The notes below the pieces were generated by a model. It saw nothing but the letters and a program-made list of their open reading frames with translations. It had not been told where the DNA came from and made no database searches. Positions 12,772 to 23,674 of a stretch of DNA of 64,000 nt are shown piece by piece. The position numbers and the translations under genes were made by a program. How positions within the stretch are numbered: position 1 is the first letter of the stretch; every line of letters starts with the position of its first letter. Origin of the DNA: Coprinellus micaceus (taxonomy: Eukaryota > Basidiomycota > Agaricomycetes > Agaricales > Psathyrellaceae). The stretch spans positions 1,488,001-1,552,000 of the forward strand of contig OX596342.1 in the NCBI GenBank assembly GCA_951394405.1, in the 5' to 3' direction.

Positions 12772-13490
12772 ATGCCTAGGTACACTTCTGCACCCACCAG
12801 AGCTCCGGGCTCCAGTAGCTACGCCAATGCGTCCAGCTCTCAGTGTCGAACGTGGGCGACTTGGACCTTTGACTTCCCATCTCGCTCTGACCCATGTCGC
12901 GTTGAATCGACCTGGAGAGGTTCGACTATTTCTGCCAGGAACAGGGTGAGTTTCTTTATCCCTCCTTCTGCTGGACTCATCAAATACAGAGGGTTTTTCA
13001 AGATCAAGAAGACAGACACCGTCAAGAAGTATCATTTGCGGCCAGACAAGTTGGCTGGCTTGATTCCCGTTGAGGAGCGGTGCGCCTTCTGTCGAACAGA
13101 CCGCAGAATCGAAAAGAACTAACGATGCCTTGTTTAGGTACCCGATCCCAGGGAAATCGTTCCATGGAACGAGGCAAATGTACAAGGAGACAGAGGTTGA
13201 GCGCCGTGCGTGGAGGAAATACGGGGGCCCAGCCCACTTCGAGCGATTGTGAGTTTCATTGGCTTATAGCCAAACATATACCCCTAATCCCAATACCAGT
13301 CTTCCTGAAGCCTTTTCCAACTACACAGGGAGCGGCCCGTTCCAATATCCGTCCAACTATTGCTATGCCCTCACCAACAATCCTCAATTTGTAGCGCAGG
13401 ATGTGCAGCCGGTCAGGCGTATTCCAGTGGACTACCACAGCCTCTCTGTCATACAGCAGGTGGTGCTTGAGATGACAGGGTCCCTTTGAG
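12772..13490 (+). CDS. XPA-C-like family, copy D (short form)
   Basis: The ATG at 12,772 opens MPRYTSAPTRAPGSSS, then WTFDFPSRSDPCRVESTWRG and STISARNR, followed by a GTGAGT intron. Exon 2 is FFKIKKTDTVKKYHLRPDKL (motif 1). After another intron comes MYKETEVERRAWRKYGGPAH (motif 2), ending at a GTGAGT donor at about 13,250. The downstream frame to 13,489 (ending LEMTGSL) does not resemble the C-terminal half of copies A, B and E, so this copy is either a short form or truncated after motif 2. The FDFPxRxDPC block is shared with copies F and G, and copy B has a TPxKxAAR-type N-terminus instead. This indicates at least two N-terminal subtypes. The 3' end is uncertain. Confidence 0.5.
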
Positions 13491-13871
13491 GCGGGCACCC
13501 ATTGGTGGCCTTGATGGAGGTCACAAGCATATCCACCTCCATTTCTCATTGACCACTTCCTTTACATAACCTCTTGTACCCCATTATGCAGACTCGTCTA
13601 CGTAGAATTTACACTCCACTCCTCAATGCCATCATAACTCTCACCTTATTCGGACCTCTAACCTTACCTATCTTATAGCAAAATACATATATTCTTCAAT
13701 CACACTTATTTCAGCAAATTCCTTCCCATTGAGCTCTGTGAGGGAGGCGAGTGATCCCGAAGCCCCTATCCATAAGCGCCCAGCACACGCACGGGCCGTC
13801 ATTAGGGGTTTGATCGGATTTTGTACGGTCGGCGCGGCGATGGACATTGTTCACCCTCTTCCCATACTCTC

Positions 13872-14025
13872 ATGGTCAAAGACGCGCCGACCACACCCTC
13901 AAAGCGTGCGGCTAGAGCTAATTCTGAAACTCCGCGAAAGAAACCCTGGAGGACGCCTCAGAAGAAAGAGGTGGAGCCAATGGACAAGTCACAATGGGCA
14001 TCGAGAATTCCGGCGGGGGTGAGGG
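13872..14025 (+). pseudogene. XPA-C-like family, copy C (exon 1 only)
   Basis: ATG at 13,872 starts VKDAPTTPSKRAARANSETP, then DKSQWASRIPAGVR, ending in a GTGAGT donor. It closely parallels exon 1 of copy B (TPTKSAAR... DESKWRESKI). The possible next exon after an acceptor at about 14,072 runs into a stop within a few codons and has no motif 1. A truncated copy is therefore the simplest reading. It abuts the 3' end of the convergent F-box gene. Confidence 0.45.
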
Positions 14026-14218
14026 TGAGTTTGAGCAACTCCTCGCCTCTGTTTTCCTCTGACGGTTGTTATAGATCACTTGTGGGTAGTAGACCATCGC
14101 TGCGCGTGGCATGTTCCTCAGCCTAAACCCACTTAGGCTTGAGGCAAACATTCCAAAAGGCCCAAAACCACACTCACACTACCAAAACCAGTCACATTTA
14201 AATAATTTCAATACACAT

Positions 14219-15412
14219 TCACATAAACCCTTCATCACCTGAACCTAAAAACCCTTCGACAGCCTCACTGCCATCACTATCCATCTCGTTGTCCGGTACG
14301 TCGAGAAGGAAGCTCGCCTTCCTCAGATGGTTCTCATAGTATACTGTCTCCGCCTCCTGAATCACTCCCACCACCGGCTCCACATCGTAATACCCCCTCT
14401 CTTTGTAAACCCGATGGCCCGTGTTCCAATCGAAGGGGGGGAACACTGTCACCGGGTAGCGCTCGTCAAAAGGCATGCTCACCGAGCATCGGTCATTCCA
14501 CTGCCGACGCACGGGTTGGCCAATGCTGCTCGCTGCCTCTCCCGCTGTAATCCTGTAACCACGACGCTGGTACTTCAACAGTGACGCGAGTGTGGCCGCT
14601 GTCACCTCACGCAGAGGGGGATTCAACTGGTAATTGAGCATACCTGTAGACCTCGTGTCAATTTCAACCACGAAATCGAACCGTATGGACCGCGCTTACC
14701 CGCATCCTTTTGGACAAGCCTTGGGTACAAACATACAGCACCATCCCCCGTCATGAAGTTCATCACCAGGGTGGAATGGAAAAACCCCACAGGGACTACA
14801 GCACACTCCGACTGAGATTGCACAAGCTTGATCCTCCTCTCCCCCTCCCTGGAAGCTTTCGTCATAACTACGACTCGTTTAACACCAGAGTTACAATCGT
14901 ACCGAACCCGTGGAAGGTCCCAGTATTGGTCTTCCTCCCCCGGCTGCAACACCCAGTCATCTCTGTGAAGTTCTCGCACTCTGAAAGCGGTCGGTTTGTC
15001 ATCGTCCACCTCGTAGCCCCAAAATACGAACCAATCTCGCACCACATCGAATTCGCTGCTGGGACAGTAGAAATCGAGGTCCTCCGGATCCCAATGGGAG
15101 GGCGAGACAATTGATAGTGCGGCTGAGCCCGACAAGATCGTCCTTGTTCTCCTCATCATTGACAATGTTTGCTCGGGCGGAAGCAACCAAGCTTGGTAGA
15201 GAGCAGTCGGTCGGCCTCGTAAGAACCTGTACGCCAGCTCACGGAAATCTCGGGAGTGTGACAGGATGAGAAGCACCCAGATGGGCAAGAAGGACATTAT
15301 TTCCAACACGAGTTCGTGTGGAAGGTCGAGAAGCCGAAACTCTGTATACGCCTCCGTTGAGCGGCGACAGGCCAAGAAGGTATTGTAACTCACCAGTTGG
15401 ACGATTCATCAT
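14219..15412 (-). CDS. F-box protein with NTase-like GS...DLD motif
   Basis: I place the start at the tandem ATG (15,412). A short exon MMNRPT joins across a GTGAGTT...ATACAG intron (about 15,342-15,393) to EFRLLDLPHELVLEIMSFLP, a clear F-box. A second intron (GTAAGC...CTACAG, about 14,650-14,700) joins LVQKDAG to MLNYQLNPPLREV in frame; the stop is at 14,219. The middle part contains MMRRTRTILSGSAALSIVSP followed by EDLDFYCP. GS, then about 13 residues, then DLD fits the hG[GS]x(9-13)DhD signature of the nucleotidyltransferase superfamily. A related gene lies at 41,926-43,050. F-box proteins normally bring substrates to SCF ubiquitin ligases; what this one recognises, and whether the NTase-like part is catalytic, is not shown. 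Confidence 0.6.
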
Positions 15413-16350
15413 CGAGAAAACGGCAATGCCACGTCAAAGCACTGCAAGGTTGAAGGAAGAGACGCAAGGCCACCAACGACTCTCAGACAATGAGCGAATT
15501 CCACTCCACCTTGATCGGTGGGGCGCGTGCCTGAATCCAACCGACACGCGGCCCACGAAGGCGCCCTTGAGTATCAACACAATCCTGCACCAATAGCTTT
15601 CGATACTAGATGTCGGACATGCGACCAGAGCCTGGGCCGTTCGTCAAAGCGCTCCTCCGAGTTGTCTCACTCAGGCTAACCATCCCAGGTGTGCCGCCCT
15701 GCTGCTTCCCCACGCCGTCGCCAAAACAACTGTCGGACACGTCGAGTCAACAGTAACAGGCAGGCTGATAACTCCAGTCAAGGGCGATACTGAGCCTCCC
15801 CGGGCGCAAGACATCTTTCCAGGCCTCTGGCGAGTCGAAGGTGACCTGGGCATTTTTGAGGAGGAAGTGGTGGAAAGTGGACGTAGTACAGAGCAACGAA
15901 AAGTCGCCGTATTCAGCGATCTTTTCCCACGGAGGAACCAATGAAGCACACGAAGGGTCTCTTACCGACCGGAGCCTCCTATTGAACCGTCCGTAAGTCC
16001 ACCTGCCAAAGCGCCCCTGTGAGTATTCCATTCCCACAGATGCACTTCGCCCAGGGCACGTTGCTCGAGCCACACCGCATGCAAGCCCATAGCTTAGTTG
16101 TGGCCAAACACGAAGATGATCGTGACCTCACTTAGCACTGGAGAACGAGTACCAAAACCTCTTTGGCCAATCGCCAACATCCGGGCGATCTCATTCGCAA
16201 AGTGTTATTGTGGTCAATACAGCCGTGTCTATCGTCCATTCACTCCTCCCACCGTATCTCCCATCCCACCAATGCTCTCATAACCCTCGACAAAACTGGC
16301 CCTATACCAAGCTATCCCCCCCACCGAGACTGCCCAGCTGGTGGCCAGCC
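15413..16350. other. No confident gene; Helitron 3' flank or end
   Basis: A minus-strand frame at 15,747-16,073 (with CTTSTFHHFLLKNAQVTFDS and PEAWKDVLRPGRLSIALDW) is the only protein-like piece. It resembles no family I can name. The 3' terminus of the Helitron, a CTRR end preceded by a short hairpin, should lie between here and 16,351, but I could not identify it with confidence. Confidence 0.3.
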
Positions 16351-19111
16351 CTACTCCGACATTTCCCCATGTTCAGAAGTCGTGTCAGGGGTGCGATCTG
16401 CCAAGACGTAGAGTGCCAGAGACGCCCGTTTGTCACGACAGCGCCCGAGGTCTGTCTCCAAAACTGTGGACCCCATACCACCTTCATACACAGCTGAACC
16501 ACCCTCAGCACTGTCGTGTATGTAAACCTTGTTGTTACGAGCCATTATCCTGCTGATGAAGTGATAGTCCCCATAGTAGACCACGCCTGCAAGCCTATAG
16601 AGACCCCAGTCACCGACATCGGCCCACGACTTCAGCAGTACCTCGTCCCCATCGGCCACCTCCAGAGCCAACACCTCACAAAACTTGTGCTTCAATTGTA
16701 ACGGCCCCCCACAATGTTGACATTCGCCCACCGGGGAAAAGCTTTTATCGATGAAACCTTGGACGGAGTTCGCGCGCCTCACAGCTGTAAACGCGCCCAG
16801 AATCCCATTGGGCCCACACCCTCTGCTTGCCACCCCACTCCGGCTACAACTACTGCACGCAGTCGCCGCCGTACTGTGGGATCGATACCCCAAGAGTCGC
16901 TCCGTCAACGACATGATGTCTGCTCCTCGGGATCCTTCCGGAAATTCTGCAGGGTAAGCCTCCCTTAGAGAGGACCTCACACTGTTTCTGACATCCGTTA
17001 TCTCCTGTTCAGGGTCCAACTGTTTCATTCCTTCGAACCCCTCAACCATCTCGCAGAGAAACTCCGAATACTTTTTCAAATTTCGGGACCACTTCACTCG
17101 GTCGCTAACCCACACCCAGTAAAAGATCGACATCCATGCATCGAACGGACAGCTCCAGTCAAATTCGTCCCACCAAGGGCCCACTGGAGCGTCCCACGCA
17201 GCGTTTGCCAGAACGGGCAGCGCTTGCTTTGCCTTTCGACGCTTAACAGGAACCGCCTTATTTGACAACTCTGCCTTGCGCTTCAACTGGGCGGAGATTG
17301 TAGTGTGCTCGCGGGCAGGAGGCTCTTGGGGTTGCTGGTATTCTGGGTCGTTTACAAGTAGAGGGTCTTCGAACAGTGCAGGAGCACTGTTAACCGTGGC
17401 CCCTGCCGTCCGCTTCCACGCCTTGTACATATCGATGGTCTCCCAGCGCATATCCTGTACGATTTCTTCCGGCAGTACCCCTGCATAACGTAAGTCCGTT
17501 ATCACAGACAGATGCTCGAGCTCACGATATTCTTGCCTCAGCGCACCATCCAGCTTCCCGGTCAGCAAGTCGTCGGGAAAGTCACGCATGATGAGAGTCT
17601 GGGCTATGCTTGTTCCTCGCGATAAACACGTATACGCAGCCTGAAAGGACCGACATTCTGCAAGATCAACTACGTTCCACGATCGAGTCTTTCCTTGGGA
17701 GGAATAGTCCGTCATCGCGAAGTTAGGCAGCACAGGCACCTGGGACCTCGACAAACACACATACTGGTCGTTGGGAAGTTGGGCTTCAATGGACTGCGAG
17801 TTTCTAGTGAGGGGTACCACATTCTTAGGAAGGTTGGGTATCTTTACAGCATGAGGCGGATTCACCAGTTCGACGTACAAGACATCGATGCACTGCTTCC
17901 CCTTGTGCCGAGGAACGGGGACTGCAGACCAGCCGACGACGCGAGCCTCCTGACCCCGTGTCATGCAAAGCTCCGTGGCGTCGTTGTAACGAATGATCAC
18001 TGGCATCCCTCTGCACAGTCTCAACTTTCCAGGAATCTGCTCGCTCGTGCATGGCGACTGGTCCCACAGCGCAGTTTGCATGGTCTTGGTCATCGCCTTT
18101 GATGTGCAGTAAGTCCTCCCCCGTTTTTTGGGATCGGTTCTCTTTGGCTCGGAGTTACTCATCGAGTCGACACTATAGAAATCGCTCAGTTGCAACCCAT
18201 GTTCAGCTGCAAACTTTGAGCCATTTGCGTCGTTAATATGGTCTTTATCCATGTTACGGGCGGTGATGATCGACACATTGCGGAAATTCTCAGCTTCTAC
18301 AGATAGCCCATCGCCGGTCCCAGCCAACCGACTCCGTATCAGGCGTATGTCTTGCTCTGTGCACTTTCTCCACCTCAAATTGATCAAAGCTCGCCGAAAA
18401 GCAACCTCCTCCAGTTGATTGGCGGTTTGACGCATGTTCTCGGTGAGTATCACAACAGTTGTGAACTGAAGCCATATCAATTTACCGATTGTGTTTTCTT
18501 ACAGCGATGGACTGTCGAGCACTCTGGCGTAGTGCCACCCTCCTACTAAAAAGGCTGTTGCCCTGCACCGGCGGCAACTGTGCAAAATCGCCGCTCAAGA
18601 TCACGTTAAGACCACCGAAAGGCTTTTCGAATACGCCTAGGGCCTCGCAGCATCGAGCACTGATCGCGCAAAGAGCACGGCAGTCAAGCATGGAAACTTC
18701 ATCGATCAGTAAGTACCCAACTCCCGTCAGACGTTCTCTAATCTCCTCCACTTTAGATGCAGCGTCCCCTCTCTTTGCACGACCCGTGTTCAGACCAAGG
18801 AACGTATGGTAAGTCGAGCCTCCAATCAAGGCCGCGGACGTCCCCGTGGGCCCCAGCAATACAAAACGATACGCTTCATCCCTAGCAGTGAAGAACTCGC
18901 AGAGGGCCCTTATCACGGTGGACTTTCCAGTGCCGCCCATGCCTCCCAGGTGCATGAGCAGCTGATCAGGAGCGACACTGCAAGCGTGGTTTGCCACAAT
19001 GCGGAACGCCTTCTCCTGTCCTTCGTTCAGACTACAATGTTCCACGGTCTCGTCTATAACCTTTCCCCACTCGAGCTGTGCACTAGTTACTGCTATCTCT
19101 GAGATCATTTC
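16351..19111 (-). pseudogene. Helitron PIF1-type helicase with C-terminal USP-like domain
   Basis: After the foldback element the frame resumes with EMISEIAVTS. Helicase motifs follow in order: GGTGKST (Walker A), LLIDEVSML (Walker B), GDFAQLPPV, then LTENMRQ, and near the end TDYSSQGKT and YTCLSRG. At about 18,500 the reading frame shifts between QSIAVRK and IGKLIWLQFTTVV. A 38-nt GTAAGA...CTTCAG intron is possible, but the family-like IGKLIW lies inside it, which favours a small indel. Past the helicase, about 300 residues contain WSCPFDAWMSIFY, two CxxC pairs, and YYGDYHFISR followed by VYIHDS. These resemble the Cys box, zinc pairs and His box of peptidase C19-type (ubiquitin-specific) proteases. 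The stop is at 16,351. Confidence 0.7.
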
Positions 19112-19113
19112 AT
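19112..19113. repeat. Target-site duplication of foldback element (left, AT)
   Basis: AT here and at 29,832-29,833 flank the inverted arms. Removing one copy with the element gives a continuous Helitron frame. The short length makes the exact duplication ambiguous (2-4 bp). Confidence 0.5.
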
Positions 19114-19960
19114 AAGCAAGTGACCTGATTTAAGGCGGATGTTGCTTAGGCCTTTTGATTTTAAAATCAGACATTTGGACTGACTAAATCAAACATGAAA
19201 ATCATGCTGGTTATTATTTAAATCACTGCCTCTGGCTTGCCAGATCAGGGTTAAATCACACATTTGGTACACAAAATCACACATTCAGAATACCAAATCA
19301 TGCCTATAGAATTCTAAATCACACATTCACCATTCCAAATCACATATTTGGTTTGTGAAATCATGCACTTGGTTAGCAAAATCAATTCATTCAGCATACC
19401 AAATCATGCATTCAACTAGCAAGCTGCAAAATCACAGCTTCAGCATTCCAAATCACATATTTGGCCATTCAAATCATGCACCTGGCTGGCAAAATCAAAC
19501 ATTGGGTCACTGAAATCATACATCAGATACCCAAAATCACATATTGGCCTGGTGAAATCACACATCAGCTTGCCAAATCACACATGCAATGACCAAAATC
19601 ATACATTCAGTTGCTGAAATCATATATTGGCCTGCTGAAATCACACATTGGCTTGCCGAAATCATGCATTGGATGACTGAAATCACACATTGGCACGACT
19701 GAAATCACCCACTGGGCTGCCAAAATCACACATTGGCTTGCTGAAATCATGTATTGGGTAACTGAAATCACCTACTGGGCTGCCAAAATCACTGTTTCAG
19801 AATCAAATCAAAGATGCCAAATGTGAAATCACCCTTTCAACCATCAAATCAGAAATCTTGAATTTCAAATCACTATTTCAAATTGTGAAACCATAGTCTT
19901 TCTGAGCAAAATCTTGACATGCAGGATTGAAATCACACTTGGTAAAACAAAAATCACTGT
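19114..19960. repeat. Left foldback arm of ~22-bp subrepeats
   Basis: The arm consists of tandem degenerate units of about 20-23 bp with core AAATCACACATTGG followed by variable CTTGCC/CTGCTG-type spacers, for example through 19,540-19,800. The first 60 bp are not of this unit type and include the palindrome CTGATTTTAAAATCAG. It pairs with the right arm (29,831 down to 29,414, then 21,682 down to about 21,310). Confidence 0.75.
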
Positions 19961-21309
19961 TGATTAATATCAAATCTTCTTCTGAACTGCAATTGCCACA
20001 ATGGTACTCATAATGCTAAAATCAATGTTTGTGTCTGTCAAATCACACTTTTCCATGAAAATCATATGCAAATATCTTAATGTTGGAATACAGGCATAAA
20101 ATAGTGACATTACATCTAAATCAAAGGTTAATTGTGGAAAATGTCACAGGGGAAACCAAGTGATGATGTTACATTTGACTTTGATTCGCCTTGATTTGGA
20201 TGGCAGCCTTCCTTTGGGTACAGCAGTTATCTCTTGCTGTGATTGGGTGTAGCATGTGTTTCTCACCTTCTAAACATACATACTAAAAAAGCTGAACTTG
20301 TTGGTTTTCATTGTAATGCTCATGATTCCAATGCAATTTTCTCACCTTTTGGTTTATTGACATGCATGTAAAACATGCCAGTATGGACAAGCTATCTACA
20401 CATACATTGAAAGCATGGACGTTTAATATAAGCATTGGAACCGCACTCAGATTTTATGATGTCATGAAGGTGTTGATTTGATCACTCCAGTGACATGTGT
20501 GGGAAATCAACAATGTTGGTGAGAAACAGATTCAAAAATGATTTAGAACACAAAAACTCCCAAGGAAAACAGATAAGATATGGGAAAGATACAGAAGCAA
20601 CACCAGTTAGAGTAGACAACAAGATTGGATGTTATTGCAGTTTGAGAACTGCTGGTTTCCAAAGGACCATTTCTGCTATATCTTTGGATTGACTGCCCCA
20701 TTTCCTTAGCTGTTTCTTTGTGAGTGGTATGAAATTGTTGTGCGTATCCAAATATGGGTTTGATAAAGCGTGGGAACCTACACAGCCACCACAATTGAGC
20801 AAATACTGATAAATTTGCTCAATTGGACAAACAAGACTCAAATGGGTGATTCATGCTATCTGCTTGCATGGAATAAGCACAGATTTGACCTAACATATGT
20901 TTGGAAATCAATGTTCATCATCCAAAATCATATTATTAGCCATTAAAGTCAATTGTAGTGCTTCCAAACAAAACAGTATTTAACCATTTGTACTAAGCAA
21001 AGTATGTGGTACATGGAACCCAGACTGACCACTTGATTAGGTTTGAGGGGTTCCAATGTACAAATCAAAGTCAGATTCTGTTTTCAGAGAAAATGAAACA
21101 AATGAATTGGTGACTGGATCCATGGATGATGAGAATCAAGGAAGTGAGTATGTTTGATTCAAGAGTGGTATCTATTCATGTGGGTGGGACACAAAAAAAG
21201 CAGTTTTGAACAAATTAAGAAAACAAAACAAAAAGACTGTGATTTAGAGACCAAAACATTGATTTGAATTAGTAAAAGAGTGATTTGTGGAATAAATGGA
21301 TGATTTTTG
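19961..21309. other. AT-rich core of foldback element, no gene
   Basis: I find no reading frame with recognisable content. The core is AT-rich with scattered homopolymer runs. Confidence 0.6.
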
Positions 21310-21682
21310 TTTGACCAAGTGTGATTTCAATTGTGCATGTCAAGATTTTTGCTCAGAAAGATTGTGATTTCAAATTCAAGATTTCTGATTTGATGGTTGA
21401 AAGGGTGATTTCAAATTTGGCATCTTTGATTTGATTCTGAAACAGTGATTTCAGCAACCCAAAGTGTGATTTCAGCAACCCAACAGGTGATTTGGCAAGC
21501 CAATGTGTGATTTCAGTCATCCAATGCATAATTTCAGCAAGCCAATGGGTGATTTTGCCAACTGTATGTGTGATTTCAGCAACTGAATGCATGATTTTGG
21601 CAAGCCAAAGTGTGATTTCACCAACCCAGTGGGTGATTTCAGTCATCTGGTGCATGATTTCCACAAGCCAATATATGATTTT
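21310..21682. repeat. Inner part of right foldback arm
   Basis: In reverse complement this matches about 19,536-19,960, including the shared stretch CTGTTTCAGAATCAAATCAA and the run around TTTCTGAGCAAAATCTTGAC. It is cut at 21,682 by the gypsy element. Its last 5 bp (ATTTT) are the left target duplication. Confidence 0.7.
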
Positions 21683-22281
21683 TGTTACGACCTCGATGAG
21701 GGAGTTGGACAAGTGTCCGACAATTGGTCGACTCTGGGCAGGTCAATGGTCAATGGTACAATGATTACTTAACTTAGGTATCGAGTACGATGTTGACGAT
21801 CGTTGTATCTGATACTACCAAGAACTATGTTGACGATAGCTCGCTTGGACTTAGGCGTTGGTCGTTGTCTTATTGGCTTAATTGGCTTGCTCTTAATTGT
21901 CTTTGGGTTTTGGCACAAGGCACTTGTTCGATAACGGGGGAAAAGTATAACAAGCTAAAGTACATAGGTCTAGTCTATAGGGTTTATATACCCATAAATA
22001 CTAGTCGTTAAGAGTCACTTATAACTATAAGTCAATATAAATATGAGTCGATTACAGTCAAAGACAAGTCATACTTAGTCTAGGCAGACTAAGGATGAGT
22101 CGAGTATGAGTCATAAATAAAATGACTCAATAATCGTCATTACGAGTCAACGAGAGTCAACTACATTAACCAAAACACAAATAATAATACAAAAGAATTT
22201 GGCCAAAAGAAAATGAATAAGTCCTAGACCAGAAATAGAAAAATAGCGCATATTACAAAGTATGTGAAGCGAAGCGTAACA
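21683..22281 (-). repeat. 3' LTR of element 1
   Basis: 599 bp, TG...CA ends, preceded by ATTTT. Relative to the minus-strand element this is the downstream LTR. It matches 28,815-29,413 with one difference seen, near 21,795. Confidence 0.9.
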
Positions 22282-22294
22282 TTATCCCCCTCAT
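22282..22294 (-). other. Polypurine tract of element 1
   Basis: ATGAGGGGGATAA directly precedes the 3' LTR on the minus strand, as expected for the plus-strand primer. Confidence 0.65.
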
Positions 22295-22314
22295 AAACTT
22301 TTTGAAACACTGAT

Positions 22315-23217
22315 TCAAATCGAAGTAGAGGGGTACTCGGGTCCCCAATTTCCGTCGTCTCCCCATCCCGTCTCGTGCTTCCACTCGGTGTCGATCTCAA
22401 CCTTCTCCTCCCTCTTCTTGTTACGGTTGCGGATGCGGTTGGAGCGGCGAAGCTTCTTGGGCTTCTGGGGGCAGTCGAAAGGGTAGTGGCCGGCCGCCGT
22501 CTTCTTGCAATGAATGCAGGTCCACTTCGTGTGGTCGACCTGCCAGTGGCCGGGTTGCTTGCAGGTCGTGCAGGTGGCCAACCTGCGCTTGTTCTTCTCC
22601 TCCTTGGTGAGGGAGTACATCTTGACCTGGCCATAGACGAGGTTGCGGTAGTCGTAGTCGCGGAGGTATAGGTGGGCCCGGCGAACGGCCGCTCGGACTT
22701 CATCGATGTTAGTCTCGATGATGTTGGTTGCGAGTTTCTTCCTCGCCTCCGCTCCCATCTGCTTCATCTCCAGGACGTTCAAGAACGACTGGGGGACTTT
22801 CCCCGCAGCCTCGAACGCCGCCGTCTTGATCTCCTTCAACTCCTCCTCCCATCTCTCGGCGTTTTCGATTTCCTCCAGAACGTGGCCCCAATGGGTGTTG
22901 GGGTTGTTGTACTTGGCGGCCCCAAACAAGACCCCCGTTGGTCCTGTCTGGTTGATGACGTCCTTCACCGTCCTCATCTCCCTAATCTTGGCCTCTGCGA
23001 CATAGATCTCGGCGGGGGTGAAGGCAGTTCGGAGGTCGCAGGTTTCGAAGTCGGCGGGGAAGGCGCGCTTCGGGAGCATGACTACGTCGGGGGCGACGGC
23101 GTAGCCATAGGCGGGGACGGGCTTTTGCGGGAGGTTGTTGGGGACAACGGTCCCGATGATGATGTCGTACTCCTGGGGGGCGGTCTCGTAGGCGGTGGTG
23201 GAGGAAGAGTTGAACAT
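22315..23217 (-). CDS. ORF3 of element 1: zinc-knuckle protein, unknown role
   Basis: I choose the ATG at 23,217 (MFNSSSTTAYETAPQEYD); the frame is open further upstream and overlaps the end of the chromodomain frame. About 300 residues: a helical middle part with many charged residues (EEIENAERWEEELKEIKTA), then CTTCKQPGHWQVDH and CIHCKKTAAGHYPFDC, two zinc-knuckle-like motifs, and a very basic tail (RRSNRIRNRNKKREEK). Position between pol and the 3' LTR on the coding strand is unusual for a chromovirus. It looks like a second nucleic-acid-binding, Gag-like protein, but its role is not known. How it is translated (spliced or subgenomic RNA, reinitiation) cannot be seen. Confidence 0.65.
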   Translation of the reverse strand: MFNSSSTTAYETAPQEYDIIIGTVVPNNLPQKPVPAYGYAVAPDVVMLPKRAFPADFETCDLRTAFTPAEIYVAEAKIREMRTVKDVINQTGPTGVLFGAAKYNNPNTHWGHVLEEIENAERWEEELKEIKTAAFEAAGKVPQSFLNVLEMKQMGAEARKKLATNIIETNIDEVRAAVRRAHLYLRDYDYRNLVYGQVKMYSLTKEEKNKRRLATCTTCKQPGHWQVDHTKWTCIHCKKTAAGHYPFDCPQKPKKLRRSNRIRNRNKKREEKVEIDTEWKHETGWGDDGNWGPEYPSTSI

Positions 23218-23296
23218 TTTGAGAAAAGAATATATGTTGTGAAGTGGGACTGGCTTTGGGTGGTAGAGTGGAGTAGACAGGATGAACTGGCTGAAG

Positions 23297-23674
23297 TTAA
23301 AGCGACAGACCATTGTCTTCTTTATACTCATCCAGGATTTCTTGGCAATTTCCTAATTCGTCCTCTCTTAGCCACTTTGACTCATTCTCATCGTACCTGA
23401 GGTATTTGATGAGAAATTCTTTTTCTCCATTACGTTTGACTCGGTGATTGATGATTCCTTCCACTTCGTACTCTTCTTCTCCATTGATAATATCAGGTGG
23501 TGGCTGCGGATATGATGGGCCGTGGGTATCGGTGGTCTTGAAAGGTGATAGAAGCGAGATATGGAAGACGTTGTGAATCTTCCATTGACTAGGAAGTTCT
23601 AGACGGTACGCCCTAGGCCCTATGATCTCTATCACTTTGAATGGTCCCAGACGTTTGGGTTGCATCTTTTTTGA
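23297..23674 (-). pseudogene. Integrase C-terminus and chromodomain of element 1 (after TGA)
   Basis: It is in the same frame as gag-pol, directly after the TGA at 23,675-23,677: SKKMQPKRLGPFKVIE..., LELPSQWKIHNVFHISLLSP (the GPF/HVS-type integrase tail), then EYEVEGIINHRVKRNGEKEF and LIKYLRYDENESKWLREDEL. The last two stretches form a chromodomain, the module that steers integration to marked chromatin. Translation of this part needs readthrough or an undamaged sister copy. Confidence 0.8.

Noticed and set aside
18474..18511. 38-nt intron (GTAAGA...CTTCAG) in the Helitron helicase
   Set aside because: Borders fit and the joined frame is open, but the stretch would remove the family-like IGKLIWLQ that precedes FTTVVILTENMRQ; a small indel is preferred, though not proven.
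19540..19800. CRISPR-like spaced repeats
   Set aside because: Units of about 22 bp are degenerate throughout and have no unique spacers of constant length; they belong to the foldback arms of a eukaryotic element.
21790..22011. A 73-codon open frame present twice, also at 28,922-29,143
   Set aside because: Both lie inside the LTRs of element 1 and duplicate only because the LTRs do; no protein feature is seen.
22375..23400. Plus-strand frames of 98 and 242 codons
   Set aside because: They are antisense to ORF3 and the chromodomain of element 1, with Leu/Val/Gly-rich translation typical of shadows.
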